Source: Ceriagrion tenellum (lineage: Eukaryota > Arthropoda > Insecta > Odonata > Coenagrionidae). From it: a DNA stretch of 64,000 nt. How positions within the stretch are numbered: the stretch's first letter is position 1; every line of letters begins with the position of its first letter. The stretch is from positions 141,165,747 to 141,229,746 of the forward strand of contig OY720636.1 in assembly GCA_963169105.1 (NCBI GenBank), written 5' to 3'. This document shows, in pieces, positions 23,746 to 36,749 of this stretch. The notes under the pieces are model-generated. The model was not told the origin of the DNA. It searched no databases and worked only from the letters and a program-made list of their open reading frames with translations. Position numbers and translations under genes: made by a program.

Positions 23746-25945
23746 GGACCCGTAAACTAAAGACCGAACGAATACGTTTCGATGGATTCCAACAAATATA
23801 TCGTAAACAAAGCATAAAATTGATAAATCGTTGAGTAATTTTAGCTTCTCATTTTTTGGGTTAAAAGGATAAAAGATTTGTAAAATATTATGCACGAATA
23901 AATTGATGATTTCCGGAGTATAAATACACTACTAAACTGGTTTAAGTTAACAGATAGACTAAAATTGGTTTTCTACTATGTTATACTGCGAAGACAAGTA
24001 AATATTTAAAACCATTTTCTTACATTAATTTAAACACTATTAGTTGTCATATCAAACAAAATAATTATTTATTTCGTAGCTTAATTTCAAGAAATTTTGC
24101 AACATTATGAATTCAAGAGATTTGTAGAGATAATTGAAATTGGATTTTTTTCATGAAATTTTGAAACTTAGGGCTGTTACTAATTGCTGATGAGTGAGAT
24201 CTATGGATTATGAATTAAAACATAACATTCTGTAGTTGATTGAGTTTGACCATGGCGGAGTTCCGTACTGAAGAAAAAATTTTTGGAATTTCGGTCAGCT
24301 TCTTTTCGATTTAAGCCAACTCTGTGGCGGCTTGGTAATGCGGTTTTGTTGTCTAATTTGACCTTGTATATAATTCTACAGTATGTATTTGATATTTCTA
24401 TAAATGTCTGCGAGGAAATAAATTGGGGATCACCATTTGGACTGCTCACATGTTCATTTAAGTACAGCGCTCAATTCCACGCCTAATCGTCATCACGTGT
24501 ACTGTCTGACATTGAGAAGTCAAGCTCTTTAAGAGTCATCGTCGTGCTATGGAGAATAATTCTGGTTGTTTTACCTTTGTAAGCTGAATTATCGAGGTTA
24601 TTTTGATATCACATCAAATTAGCATTGGTTTTCCTTCTCCGTCCTCCATTAATAGTTCTGTAAACCATCACTTCCCTGTTTTGAAGCCATGAACTCTGGT
24701 GTTTGTTTTCGAAGTTATCACATTGTAATCGCGATCGATGTTATGCATCTTATAGTTCTATGCGTCCCCAGTGACCCTATCCATGGAATGATTGAGCGTT
24801 GGGAAAGCGCAGTGGGTCACCGTGCACCACGCCTCCCTTCCCATCGTCCCCTGCGTTCGCAGTACGTAGTGGCTGAAACGGATTTGCTAGTCTGTCGTGA
24901 ATGACTTCCTCGTATGATGGCGTTTTGACCTTTGACCAACAATGTGCGCAATTAAAAGTGTTCTCTTCACAGCCAAAACGCTTACTTGTATTGGTTTGAA
25001 AAAATGAATAACGCGGTATATAATCACTCTAATGGCCAATATTCCGATTCAAATACACCTGATGGGAGAGCCGTGATTTTATAATAAAAACGCTGATATT
25101 CCTAGTTTTACCTATTAGAAAAACTAGGCAAAACCATGGTGCCACTGCAGCCTCTAAGTACCGAAAGTACAATTCTTGTAACAATATTAAGGAAACCATC
25201 TTCTATCTACCAATTAAAATGCTTAGTTATAATTATAAGCCGTAATATAATAACTTTTCTCACCTATCCTGTTTAGTTTTCACCAAAGTTCATCCTAGTT
25301 GAGCTTGAATTATATGGTGTAATTTCTGTTGAGTAAACTTCTCAGTTTTTCATGAATTATTATAATGTTAGGTATATTTAGAAATCCCATTGTAAGCGTG
25401 ATTTTGGGAGACGACTGACGATTGAAAGCCGTATAGACAAGTGAATTGATTGAAGTCTGTACCGTTGGTTGGAAAATATTGGAGGGCAGTAGAGAGAAAA
25501 TTTCACTCGTCATTGGCGTAGTACTCTGTAATCTTGTAGTAGTAGTAAAATAGTCCCATAACTGGGGCTCGTGATAAACATCCAAATCTGAGGAATTATT
25601 GAAAACGAAACAATCATGGTTCAAGGTAATAATGTCTTGAGAGGATTTTACCCCACAGTCATGATATTTCTTCACTCAATAAAGGCAATTTCACAACCTT
25701 TTTCACCATTAGGTACTTTGCATTTTCCTTATGATATGATAATTCTGACGGAATACTGTATTTGTGCATAGTGGCATTCCTTCCAATCTCATAGAGGTAT
25801 AACTTCCCAGTAATGAAGCTCGCTCCATCCTAAATGAAGATACTAGGCAATACTTTCAACGAGAAACACAGCACACATTGTTTAAAAAGCAGCTGAAATT
25901 AAGTATGATTTAGGTTTTTCCCGGTGAATAATATGGAAGAGGTCT
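23746..25945. other. No gene recognised
   Basis: AT-rich. Open frames at 24689-24904 (plus) and 25310-25675 (minus, 121 codons) have no recognisable domain. A short inverted repeat CCTAGTTTT...AAAACTAGG lies near 25105-25133. Confidence 0.4.
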
Positions 25946-25977
25946 TCTCGGGTCTTCCACCGGTGGAAGACCCGAGA
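25946..25977. repeat. 32-bp perfect palindrome
   Basis: Arms TCTCGGGTCTTCCACC and GGTGGAAGACCCGAGA meet with no spacer at ACC|GGT (25961/25962). The symmetry ends sharply on both sides. It is GC-rich (about 62%) in an AT-rich setting. Confidence 0.95.
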
Positions 25978-28439
25978 TCCTTTTACAATATAACATAAAT
26001 AAACATTAAAATAAAAATAAAATCAAACAAAATAATAAGTAATAGGTTACTAAATAAGCCCATTCTTAAATTCTTCGAATCACGAAATGAAGACTAAAAT
26101 ATAGCTTCCGGATTCGTCACACTTACTATGTGCATACGAATAATTTATAAAAGGGAAGTACCATCAATATATTCTTCAAACCCTAGAAAATGTTCTCAAC
26201 GTAATGCGATTGAGGATTCAGATCAGTAATTCTCTTAAACGTATCATGAACCATTCTTCTGAAAGACGTACTTCATATTAATCCTAAAGGATATCTTATA
26301 GAAAACAGCGGGACTGTTTTCGCTGAGCAAAGAAGAAAAGCAGCCGTTAAGTTTTGAAAGATCGCCCGGACACATCGGCTGCAAACGTTTTAAGGAGGAA
26401 CTTGACGCTCAGCAGTGAGAATGTTTGGAAAATCTTACTGCTAAAGACAGAAGACTTTGCATCCCAGCGATGAAGTTCTTCACAACAGCGCATTACTCCA
26501 TCAAACGTTCAATTATTTGGGTCATTGCCGAGCGTGTTCGATTCCGTATCGAATTGTGACGCAAACGACCGCCCTTTCCGCTTCGGATGAAGTGTATGAC
26601 CCGCTGACATTGAAATCGCTTTCTTGGGAATGGGTGAGCGCCTTTACTGAGCGCCTTTAAATAAGCTTGGATACCATGGCACGATCATTTGTTTACTCAT
26701 TATCATAAACTAAACCACCTCTTTGTCTTTTATTCGCCTTGAGACTGAGATGAATAACTTCGAGCGAACTTTTTGTTCCTTCAAAAAAACGTTTTATTCC
26801 TCAATTTGTTCCTTTACCTTATTTACCTTTACCTTCCTCAATTTGTACCTTTTATGGTGTAACATTTGTTTTGTAAAAGTCGACAGTTTTCCTGGTTATA
26901 CATAAGATTTGCAATAAATCTTTTTTGAAAAAAATTTCACGGTGATATTCCAAACCCCGTTTTATGAAGTACAAACCGTATCCTTTGATATTCCTTGGTT
27001 ATAATGATGACATTCTTAGGTCAGATTTCTGAGGCAAGAACAGCAGACTCGCTGGGCAATCATCTTCTTTGCATTATCCATCTTGAAATCATTTTAACCA
27101 TCTTTTACAATGCCGTTGAGGATGGAACTTTTCAAGTGATATGAATATATTAATTACGAAGGCCGATACCAGAAAAGTTCACACAGACAGGACCCAAATC
27201 GAAATCCGAGAGCTGGCGTGTGAGATATTTACCCCAACGTCACCGAGACGTATTTTTAACGAATTATTTGGCCAAAGTGGAAAAAAATAAGAAAACATAA
27301 TTAAAGGATAAAGATTATATAACGTTTTCTTAATTTTTATTATTTAAACTTACGCTATTTCTTAAAAGTAACTTTCAAAGAAACTATTCATTTACCAAAT
27401 CGCCTAGATTGGAAAATTGAGTTTTGAAGTGTGTACAAGTAGTTTGTAGTACTTGTGCGTGTACCCTTGAACACGCGAATCTAGATTTAGAAACGCCTCA
27501 CCAAGGAGAATGATAGGCTCAAATGGAGTTTAAAAAATAAATCTGAGAAAATTCATGGTACTAGAATTCCCTACGCAGCTATTGGAACCAAAATATAATT
27601 GACTATGAGGTGTCTTCTAGGAGAATAGAAAGACGTACTGGAATCAAAGCAGTTATCAACCGGCGCACAGTGGTCTGAGAGCTCACGCGGTCAAAAATCG
27701 ATTTTTTTCAAAAGTCGAATTTGTCCCGTAGATAATTTTATATTAAAAATAAATGATCAATTCATTATAAACTAAATGAAATTTCACCCTATGATGAGCC
27801 ATGTCCGAATAGTAGAGACGGACAATGGGGAATCAGCGCCACTACTTAATAATCATTTTCTCGCGCTCGAAAAGGAAGCCAAATATAACTCGACAAAGGC
27901 ACTTTTCCATCATTAAATTACATGGTCCACTCATTTTGAAATCTATTCTACGTTTTTACGCAGCCAAATTGTCTCCTCCTGTCGCTTTGAAGTGACAACG
28001 GCCAGATATTAGTAAATGGTGCTACGCCACGCACTTTACCGGCATCAATTAGGCGTTTTAAACATATTACATTATCTTGTGGTAAGACTATGTACAAGGG
28101 CTAGCGAAAGCCTTTTTCTAAAGGATGAAACAAGAGTTACGTGCTTTTAAGCGCGATTTTTTAAGCTAACGCCACTTTTATCCCGAAGCGCGGGCAGCGG
28201 TGCTGCCGCTAGTAGCCCATTCTCGCGCTCCATCTGAGCCATCCGCGCTGAGAAATAGCGGTCTGTTAACGTTCTCAAAGAGGTTAATTGACTTAAAATG
28301 AATTTAATTCATAATTATATAATCTAAATAATACTATGCATGTACTTCGGCATATTACATGTACTTTGTCAAAGAAAGGTTATCCCACATAGGAGAACAT
28401 TGAAGTTTCTGCCAGTGGAGCAGAAGTAAATTTACAAGC
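25978..28439. other. No gene recognised
   Basis: AT-rich, with short open frames only (26457-26660, 26723-26905 plus). At 25986-26010 begins a 25-mer that recurs at 29130-29154. Nothing else found. Confidence 0.4.
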
Positions 28440-29115
28440 ATAGCTTGACCTTACTACAGAGAGGCTTCTCATACCAGTGGCCATAAGGAACCGCCGCGGT
28501 GGTATCTAATGGCCACAATGTGGTGGATTATTGACACACAGTTTACCATCCTGCATGGACTACAACCTTGACTCGGTTTAACGAACTTACGTACTGCGAT
28601 GACAACTGGAAGTGGACTAACGGAGACAATGAGAACTGCTCCTTTAAAGGTCACCCTCGCCAGACACACCTACATAACACCCTGCAAGCCTCCTAAATAT
28701 TGTGCGGCAGGGGATGACTTATCACATATATTCAATGCGCTATATCCTAATAAAGTTAAAGTAACGACGCCTATTGATGATGACGGGGAAAAGGGTGACG
28801 GGGACGACGGGGTTTATTACATTCTCTTGCAGAATTATTCAGCCGTTAGCAACGGGAGGAATAAACACCGGAAGGCATAGTCAAGGCGACGTCGATTTCC
28901 ATTCCTACGAACGAGACAGCGATCAAGAGCCGATTTCATTTAACATTAAACCGATCAGAGCCATCGGATACCTCATGCACATATGGGATGGACAATGAAC
29001 AGGTACCGTCACTCAATCCGACCTGAAGACAGCTGTAGAGGGCTGGGAAAACATATGTATTTACCGTGAGGAACGCTCGGGAGAAGTTACCCATCATCCG
29101 CACTGCTTGTTTATC
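28440..29115 (+). other. Unrecognised GC-richer stretch with overlapping open frames
   Basis: Two plus frames overlap. One (28599-28880) reads TLARHTYITPCKPPKYCAAG and FNALYPNKVKVTTPIDDDGE. The other (28774-28998) reads IIQPLATGGINTGRHSQGDV and SFNIKPIRAIGYLMHIWDG, and after a TGA reads on to about 29115. A third frame (28510-28695) includes LTYCDDNWKWTNGDNENC. The overlap suggests a decayed coding sequence with frameshifts, but I cannot name a family. Confidence 0.3.
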
Positions 29116-29185
29116 AATCTCAAATTTGGCAATATTACATAAATAAACATTAAATCCTTTTACGATTTTTCAATACGATTCAATA

Positions 29186-29443
29186 CGATTTTTCAAGGGT
29201 AGATGGAGAAGAAATTCCACTTTATATTTACCTCTAGGAATGTATTTCTCAGCTTAATAAGACTGGGCAGAAGTTATTTCCCAGATTTTTATCAATATAA
29301 CACGCTGTCCCACCACGTCTTGCCCATTACAATTAAGGCTTTTCCCAGTCTCATTGTGCAAGTAACTCTGTCCATTCCGGAGTCCTAAGAGCTGTTTCAC
29401 CTCATTCATGCCAAATCGTGAGCTCAAAGGTTTAAATCAGCAT
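29186..29443. repeat. 258-bp direct repeat, copy 1
   Basis: It begins CGATTTTTCAAGGGTAGATG and ends near CAAAGGTTTAAATCAGCATA. Copy 2 lies 1151 bases to the right, and the two are close to 95% identical by eye. Open frames in both copies (29203-29388, 30354-30539) are equivalent and probably incidental. Confidence 0.9.
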
Positions 29444-30336
29444 ATGAATACATTACTCATACATGGGATATATAACTATCATAAGTATTTTTATTTTAGC
29501 GGACGCTCAGGTGTACGTTTAGAAATGAAGAATATATGAAACATCTGTGAAGAATTTTTTCCACCTCTGTACTCAACCTCATACGTAGCTAATCTCGGCA
29601 TAAAGTACGGATGTCACCGGATTGAACTCACTCGGAGGTGACTTCACGGAAGCCTATATTCCTGAACAAGTGCCTTCTTTGTTCGATCTTGCGGACCAAA
29701 CGCCTATGTAGTCCTCTTCATTCTTTCCAAGTTGCCGTAGGATTTACGATGGCTGGGTATAGTGGTGATCAACACATTGTTCCAGTAATCCGTAGGTCCA
29801 TGCTTCTATCCTCAGTCCTGGTAGATATTTACCAAAGGTGATATGTACATACATATTGAAAGCCTATAAATTATCATAAAATACATCAGTTTCTGAGATT
29901 TTTAAGTTAACTGCTTGATTTGGTGTACTGTATCCTGAAAATGGAGGTTTATGGAGTATTGGCTGGTTGCTTGAATGCCTAGCAATGGGATAAATGATTA
30001 CGAAATCCATAATCATTTTGAAACTCATTACTGGATTCGGGTTGGAGGAAATATAATTTTCATCATTTGTCTCCCAATACCCATTACTCCGAATGCGTGG
30101 TATAGTTTTATTCCGCTGGAAAAAATTATTTGCATATATCTAATGTTTATAAGTTAAATGCGCTTTATTAGTTTTCAGCCGTCGTAAATAAACTCTTCAT
30201 TGGTCCCATAATATCTATTTTATCTAGTAATAAAGTTTCCAAGTGTTTAATTGCAGATCCACCATCTTGGTTTTTGTTGAACTCATATAAATATTAAAGT
30301 CCATCGCATTGCATCAATGATATTTTGTTATGTGAA
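29444..30336. other. Sequence between the two 258-bp repeats
   Basis: AT-rich, with no recognised gene. Short open frames at 29638-29841 and 29975-30157 (plus) have no domain. Confidence 0.4.
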
Positions 30337-30595
30337 CGATTTTTCAAGGGTAGATGAAGAAAAAATTCCACTTTATTAATACCTCTAGGAATGTATTTCT
30401 CAGCTTAATAAGACTGGGCAGAAGGCATTTCCCAGATTTTTATCAATATAACATGCTGTCCCACCACGTCTTGCCCATTACAATTAAGGCTTTTCCCAGT
30501 CTCATTGTGCAAATAACTCTGTCCATTCCGGAGTCCTAAGAGCTGTTTCACCTCATTCATGCCAAATCGTGATCTCAAAGATTTACAACAGCATA
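30337..30595. repeat. 258-bp direct repeat, copy 2
   Basis: Same orientation as 29186-29443. Differences are scattered substitutions (for example GGAGAAGAAA against GAAGAAAAAA near the start). Identity stops at about CAGCATA. Confidence 0.9.
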
Positions 30596-30869
30596 CATAA
30601 TTTTGATTCATATATGGTTTGAGTAACTGTCTCATACCAAGCTGTGAATAACATTACACATGTTTAAAGGAAGATCCCTGTTTTACAGTGGTAGCAGTAA
30701 TTTATTCCATAAACACCTTTAATTGATCAGGATGATTTCGAAGGTGTTCATTGAGACTTGAAGGTCACTTGTGTTGTATTTATTCTAATTTTAGCACCTG
30801 CAAATCGGTAAAAAGTCAACACTAATGAGAATGTCAGTCAATCTTGCATATCTGCATCTGAATACTACC

Positions 30870-31225
30870 CTGCGAGCCGCCGAATGGGCATGTGGCATGG
30901 TCTGTTAGGATATCAGCCGTGTAATGGTGTGAAAGGAAAATGTAATATATTGGCGATAAAGTGAACTGTTGCTGGAGAATGTTGTGAGTGGCGCTCAGAA
31001 TTTATTAATGTCACTTACTTTGAGTGGAAAGAGTGAATTTTCGTACCCATCTGTTTGACAGTATACATATCTGTCTTATTTTAATCCCTTCTATAGGACG
31101 TAGGAATGCAGAGCGGCGTCGAAATGATATTCTCTGTGTCGCACTGAAATACGCCGGATCTGAATATTTTAATCAATCCAAGCCTGATGTGTTGCCTCCG
31201 AATCTCTGCGGGCTCTAAATGGACC
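30870..31225 (-). pseudogene. LINE 3' end fragment, same family as 44.4-45.3 kb
   Basis: The minus strand carries the final ORF2 segment (SNRW and NSLFP-like residues near 31020-31100) and a 3' UTR ending GGCGGCTCGCAGGGTAGTAT, then TCAGATGCAGATATGC. The same landmarks occur in the same order at 44370-44720. The coding part is broken by frameshifts. Confidence 0.6.
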
Positions 31226-31974
31226 ACAAGCATTCGACTTTTCTCACTAAAAAATATTCGGAATATTTTTCAGCTTTTTTATCAGCTGTGTCTGTGTGTG
31301 CCCTCTCCCCCCTGTCCTTGCTCTTGCCCCTCTCTTGCCCCTGAGACATCAACAGGGGCAAACTTCATCGTTTTAGAAAAAGGCATGGAATAAAAAACAC
31401 GCATTTCTTCATCTATACTCGAAAGCATCACAAAAAATGACATAATAGCGTACTTGCCACATATCTATTTATCTCTTAATGGAACAAATAATGCTCATCG
31501 GAATCAAATCTAGCTTTTACCCGCCGGGAGCCCAACAGGAAAACTTAAATGCCCCAATACTGTGTATTTTAGGACAAGGGAAAAAATAATCATACAATGA
31601 TGACATTACCTTCCAAGATAATAGCGCAGTTGAAATGTACTGCTTTGCCTTAGAAATAAATGAAAAGTAAACAAATATTGAGCAATTGTATGATTTAAAT
31701 GAAGGCCACCATCGTGGATTCATTTGTCACGTGAGTAACCTCCCCAAATGGCATTGGACGTGTCTACTGTTAGGCAGCATTTCTATCAACTGCACTATTA
31801 TCTTGGATGAACTTTAAATCACTTCTCATATACACAAATACAACTGTAGCCCATTGTATTTCTCTCCCAAAATATGACAAGAAATGGCAATGACCTTCCT
31901 CGTACATGGGAACGACTCATACATATTTAACGAAAGAGAGAGAGTGTATCGTCATCTAATAGCTCTGGCATGTA
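31226..31974. other. No gene recognised
   Basis: Contains a pyrimidine-rich run near 31290-31350 (CCCTCTCCCCCCTGTCC type). Open frame 31517-31723 (minus) has no domain. Confidence 0.4.
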
Positions 31975-32936
31975 CAGGGTTTGTCCGTAAAGTAAGGAGA
32001 CAGGTTTTGGTAAAAAGAAAAATTGTTGATCCAATCGGTACATGTTGTTAAAATTCTTCATAATAGTCTCCTTGGGCGCCGATGCACCGCTGCCAACGCG
32101 ATTCCCACGCTGCAAGGGCTCCCTGAATGTCAGCTGCAAAAACCTCTTTCAGAGACTCTGTGACAGCCCGTTGGGTGGCGGGAACATCTTCGACACGGTG
32201 ACCTTTCAGGCTTCTCTTGAGCATTTGGAACAGGAAAAAACCTGCCGGGCTCACATCGGGGCTGTACGGTGTCTGCGGTAAGGGTGCAACCCTTATCCGG
32301 GCCAGGTAGGCGGTCACAACGAAGGCGGTGTGGGCTGGAGAGTTGTCGCGGAGGAGCTTCCAGCGATCGCCAATCTCAGGTCGTTTCTGTTTGACGGCTC
32401 TGTGCAGACGCGCAAGGACTTCTAACGGTGTTGATGGTTCGCCCCGGAGGTACAAATTCTCTGTGGACCACCCCACGCTTGTCAAGAAAGAAAATAAACA
32501 TTGTCTTTACCTTGGACTTCGGCCACATTTTCGTCCAAACCACTCGTTAAGGGTCGTCCAGATCGCTCCATGTCTTCAACGGTCTCCCGTCCGATCTTGA
32601 ACTCACTGAACCACCAGAAAACCTGAGCCCTTGACAGGGCGTCGTCTTTGTAAGCCTCATTAACCTAGGCAAGTGTCTCGGAAGTGGTTTTGCATCGGTT
32701 AAAGCAAAATTTTAATCGCGTAGCGCTCCATTTTTGACTTTTTCTGTCGTGACAAAGACTCAAAAACAGCTTTTGCGCCACGCGTGATTCTCACTGCGTC
32801 AGAACTTGGACGCGACTGCCTCCCAATGTGCTGGTTAGCTTAGACCCCCACCACAAATCCCACCGTCGGGGAGCGCGCTGCTGGCGACTGGAGCACCGCG
32901 CGACAGCCAGTCTTATTACTTTACGAAGAAACCCTG
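31975..32936 (-). mobile_element. Mariner-family DNA transposon, internally deleted and catalytically dead
   Basis: The terminal inverted repeats CAGGGTTTGTCCGTAAAGTA (left) and CAGGGTTTCTTCGTAAAGTA (right, minus strand) match at 25 of 30 positions. Each end is flanked by TA (31973-31974 and 32937-32938), the mariner target duplication. The transposase runs on the minus strand. An N-terminal part contains FWWFSEFKIGRETVEDMERS and GRPLTS (about 32650-32550). Then come FFLDKRGVVHREFVP (first Asp), LLRDNSPAHTA (second Asp, about 32350) and YSPDVSPAGFFLF, where the third catalytic Asp of the usual P-x-DF-LF box is Gly. At about 960 bp it is shorter than a full mariner (about 1.3 kb), and sequence between the HTH/linker part and the first Asp is missing. 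Confidence 0.92.
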
Positions 32937-35329
32937 TATATACTACTATAAAACATCAATCCTCACACATATTTCCTACGATATAAAAATAAATTTATTT
33001 TTTCTTTTTCTTAAAGCAGCATTTTAAGTGAAAGAATGAATGAGTTTTTCCTGAATGTTTGATTTTTCTCGATGTAAGTCATTTACGTAAGAACTGCTAG
33101 TGTGATTGGCCTGCTACATGCAATTTCATCTTTTTGATAATTTGGCGTCAGCATTAACTCTCCCTTAAACATTTTCCGCGTGATATTAATTGAAGATATC
33201 ATTAGTCTATCTGATATCATATGCACAGAATGGATTTGGAGTGATATTAGTTTGTAAGGTGCCATTTTTATATGTTATAATTTGAAATTAATGTAAATAT
33301 CATTTAAGGGGCCAAATATTTAAGCATAGTGGTGTGAAAAGTAAGATGTTTGAATTTCTTGTCTCCAAATAATTTTCATGCCCTGACGGACTTGGCGCAG
33401 AATGTTCTGTACCGTCTATTGAGGTGTATAGTGGGGCATAAAAATAAAACAATAAAAAATCATATTCCTCCCCATTTCGTCTAAAGCTGCAATGCATTGT
33501 GGATTTTGATAAGTATTTACATTATAGTCGTACGCGAGTAAGATGAACTAATGCTTAATCATCACCATCAATTTCGAAAAGTTTTTTGAAAATGTCTGTT
33601 TTATAACAAAATTTTTTCTTCGGGAGTTATACTTTCCACTCTCCTTTGGATGTAGATCTCTCAAAATATATTGGAAAGGAGTAGGGAATTTCTCGCATCT
33701 TTTGCTTTCCGTGGTTTGTTGGTTAGATAGTAAGGGAGGAGACAGACCACGATGGCAGAAGACGACATGAAAGGCTAGTGGGTCGATCAGTGAGGGAAAG
33801 ATTTTTTTTGAGAATTAGATGAAGGGTGGTGAGAAATCTGTCGTCAGATTTAGCCTGTTCCTCATCTACACATACATAATATCCCGGCAGCCCCCTCTAG
33901 GATGTATGGCTAGGGGCAAGTTATCATTAACTTGCTTACACTATGCCCCGTTAAAGTTAATCTAACTACAACTTCTGAGGCATTGGCAAATACCTGCTGA
34001 TAATTTTCCTGCGGCGAAATTTCGCAACCATGTGCCATTTGTATGCTACCAATGTTAGACTGGGAGTTGTTGTATTAGTGTTTTTGCAACAATAGAAATG
34101 AACAGATGTACAGGAGTTAAACTGAAATCATCCAAGACTTGAGGTCAGTACTTCAGAGAAAATAAAGATATTAGCTTTAGGGAGCCAATCACCTAATTAG
34201 CTACAATATATATGGAAAAAACTTGTCGATCCGTAATTGGATGGCTGTTCCTTATTACAGCTTTTTTATATTGACGTGGAATTAGCAATTTCCTAGTCCT
34301 TGGGTGTTACGTGTTCGGTGATGAATTAATTAAATACTCCATGTAAGTAGGGAGCTGTTTCAGAAGCTACTTCTTTATACACACCAGCAAAAATTTCTTC
34401 AGGACTTGAAGATTAATTTGGATTTAGTAATTTGAACAAATTATCTTTCCCGTGAGTTTAATAGCATTAGGTGGCATTGTTCACTGGAAATAGTCATTAC
34501 TCTTGACGGATGTACTCTCTGATGACTTGTATAACATAATTTTAAAGTAGAAGTTTAATAAATTCACTTTCATTCTCAAAGATTAAAATTAAAATGAAAT
34601 TTGTAACTTCCACTCAGTTTACTGGCAAACCTGTGTGGTTTTAGCCCTTGCGTGCTATTATCAAGGGATAGCATTTGAAAAGGGATGGACTTTTCCCTTG
34701 ATATTGAAATTCAAATGTTAAAGCCAGTCGGAGCATATCAATGAAACTGTGATCGTCATAAAAAGCATTTTATGTCACTCTTTGAATAGAAACTCTAAAT
34801 CCCATAAAGTTGGCTCGCGATTCATGGAAGAAGTCCACTTTTTCTGAACTGCTTGTTAATGCTTCGCTCTTCTCGTTTCGTTGGCATGCAGCATCACGTG
34901 ATGTCGTATGTCACGCTACTCACACCTGAGTATCTTCAGATAAATCGCATTTTTGCGATACAAAATTTATATCGGAACAGTACTTGAAGATTTGAATATG
35001 AAACAGTCATGTCGGGGATGATGGCGCGCATTCTTGTGCTTGGCATTACATTTCCAAATGCCCTACCTTCATCTATGGGTATACATGCCTCTTTTCAATC
35101 CCATCCCATTTCTTGCCAATGATTTTCCCTGTTTTCACTACTTAAACGTTTGGCTACCCATGCTCGGGTATCATCTTTGAAGCCAACTAGACGCTAGTCA
35201 TCGCGGCGCCACACTTCCTCCCTTTTCCACACACGCAACTCAGCTCCTAATTTCCATTCGCTATGGAAAACTGAGAATTTGTGGTTCACCATACTACTAC
35301 CATACTTTTTAAAGTCTTAACCCCTCCGC
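32937..35329. other. No gene recognised
   Basis: AT-rich. A short stretch near 33820-33870 (GGTGGTGAGAAATCTG, then CGTCAG) resembles the internal part of the SINE at 55.6-55.8 kb and may be an old fragment. Open frames at 33083-33265 and 33300-33497 (minus) are without domain. Confidence 0.4.
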
Positions 35330-35480
35330 CACCGATAGTCTGCCGCTCACAGCCCAGAGGATCAAGTGAACGATTGTCGGGGGTGAGATCTCCGTTTCAA
35401 ATCCCAACGTTGTGTTAAAATTTTGGCCCGTCGTTTAAAACTTTGACTAAAACTACTGAGTAAGTTCCACACCCATTTTT
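35330..35480 (+). repeat. Possible tRNA-derived SINE fragment
   Basis: GTTTCAAATCCC near 35390-35402 resembles a tRNA B box, and AGTCTGCCGCTCACAGCCCA lies at a plausible A-box distance. No acceptor stem or second copy was found, so this is a weak call. Confidence 0.25.
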
Positions 35481-36383
35481 TTGCCGACGGTATATTCATA
35501 TCTTTCGAACTCCAACATAACGCGGTAGATTAGATCATGGGAATAAATGAGGTAAGTTGACTGTAACACAAACAGTTAATAATGCCAATTTCCCGTGTTA
35601 AGAGACCGAAACAGCTGTCAATGAGACTTTAATCTAGGTTTTTCGAAAGGCAAAGCAGTTAGTTAGTTAACTTACTTCCTAGTGCCTGTATCCGTAACTG
35701 CTCTCCAGTACTAACAGTGAATGCTTGAGCTGTAACAATTGCATGCCTGCACATTTGTATAGTTGTAGTTGTAGCGTGTATTTAGAGATTTTTTCTCCTG
35801 AAAAGTTTTGTTATTTAATTAGTACTTTTGGTTATACTAACTTAAACGTTACATTAGGTAATGCATTTTGATGATAACTCAACCCCTGCTACTCAACCAT
35901 GAGGTGGCTCGCAGGTTGTTACGTATTTATTGACGATTTTAATCATTATTTTCAAGAATAAAACAATATTAGCGTTCGTTCTTTACTTCTGTCAGTGGCA
36001 GAGAGAAATTATAAAACAAATGAGGACAGAAGTAGATCGGCGCACACTAGTTTATTCACGAATCAACAAGTGGAGAGCTCTGAAGTCGCTCAAAGAATAA
36101 TATTGATGGAATGAGGAGTCACCTGGTGGAAGTTTACATTAATAAGGATTATTAATAAAATATTTCCATTTGTACATTCCACATTTTTTCTAACCCCGTT
36201 AATTATTTTTTATTCACCCCTGTTTTCTTTATCAATGTCCTTTATGTAGATGTAGTCTTTGTATCCCTTGCATGTTGGAACGATTGACGATAGAATGTTT
36301 CTTGGTTAGTAGATTTTTAATTGGCGCGTTGCATGTGTAGTACGCTGGTTTCAATGTACTTTCGGTGTTCTGCCGTATAATTC

Positions 36384-36450
36384 ATGCATGCCTGGTGTGG
36401 AAACACCCCCTGCTACACACCCTATGGGTGAGTTGCAGGGTATGACGTAA
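36384..36450 (-). repeat. LINE 3'-end fragment (same family as 16996-20009)
   Basis: ACACCCCCTGCTACACACCC, then TATGGGTGAGTTGCAGGG and a TAGATGTA tail on the plus strand match the LINE 3' terminus at about 16996-17060 (CTGGTGTGGAATCACCCC, then ACCACACACCCC). Only about 65 bases remain. The spacer 35481-36383 holds nothing recognised. Confidence 0.5.
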
Positions 36451-36749
36451 TTGTAGATGTATCAACCCGGATTAATAAAAAAGTGTGGAATGGTACTAAA
36501 TGTTTTCTGTTGTTGAAGGCGCGCGGTCGAGGCGTTCATAACAACTCAGGTCGTCAAGTTTTTAATCTTGAAAAATAAAATCCTCATACAAACGTTTGCC
36601 CACTGAAAAAAACATGGAAAAGCCGCTCTCAAACATTTTGCGTTCCAGGCAAGTGCCTAGCCTGCCCCAATGGTAAATCCGGGCCTCTACGTCAGCTGCA
36701 ATACTGCCCTCACTCACTGGTCGAGATAAGGACTAATCCTCGCTAGAAG

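Noticed and set aside
25310..25675. 121-codon open frame, minus strand
   Set aside because: No recognisable domain, and composition equals the AT-rich background; not enough to call a gene.
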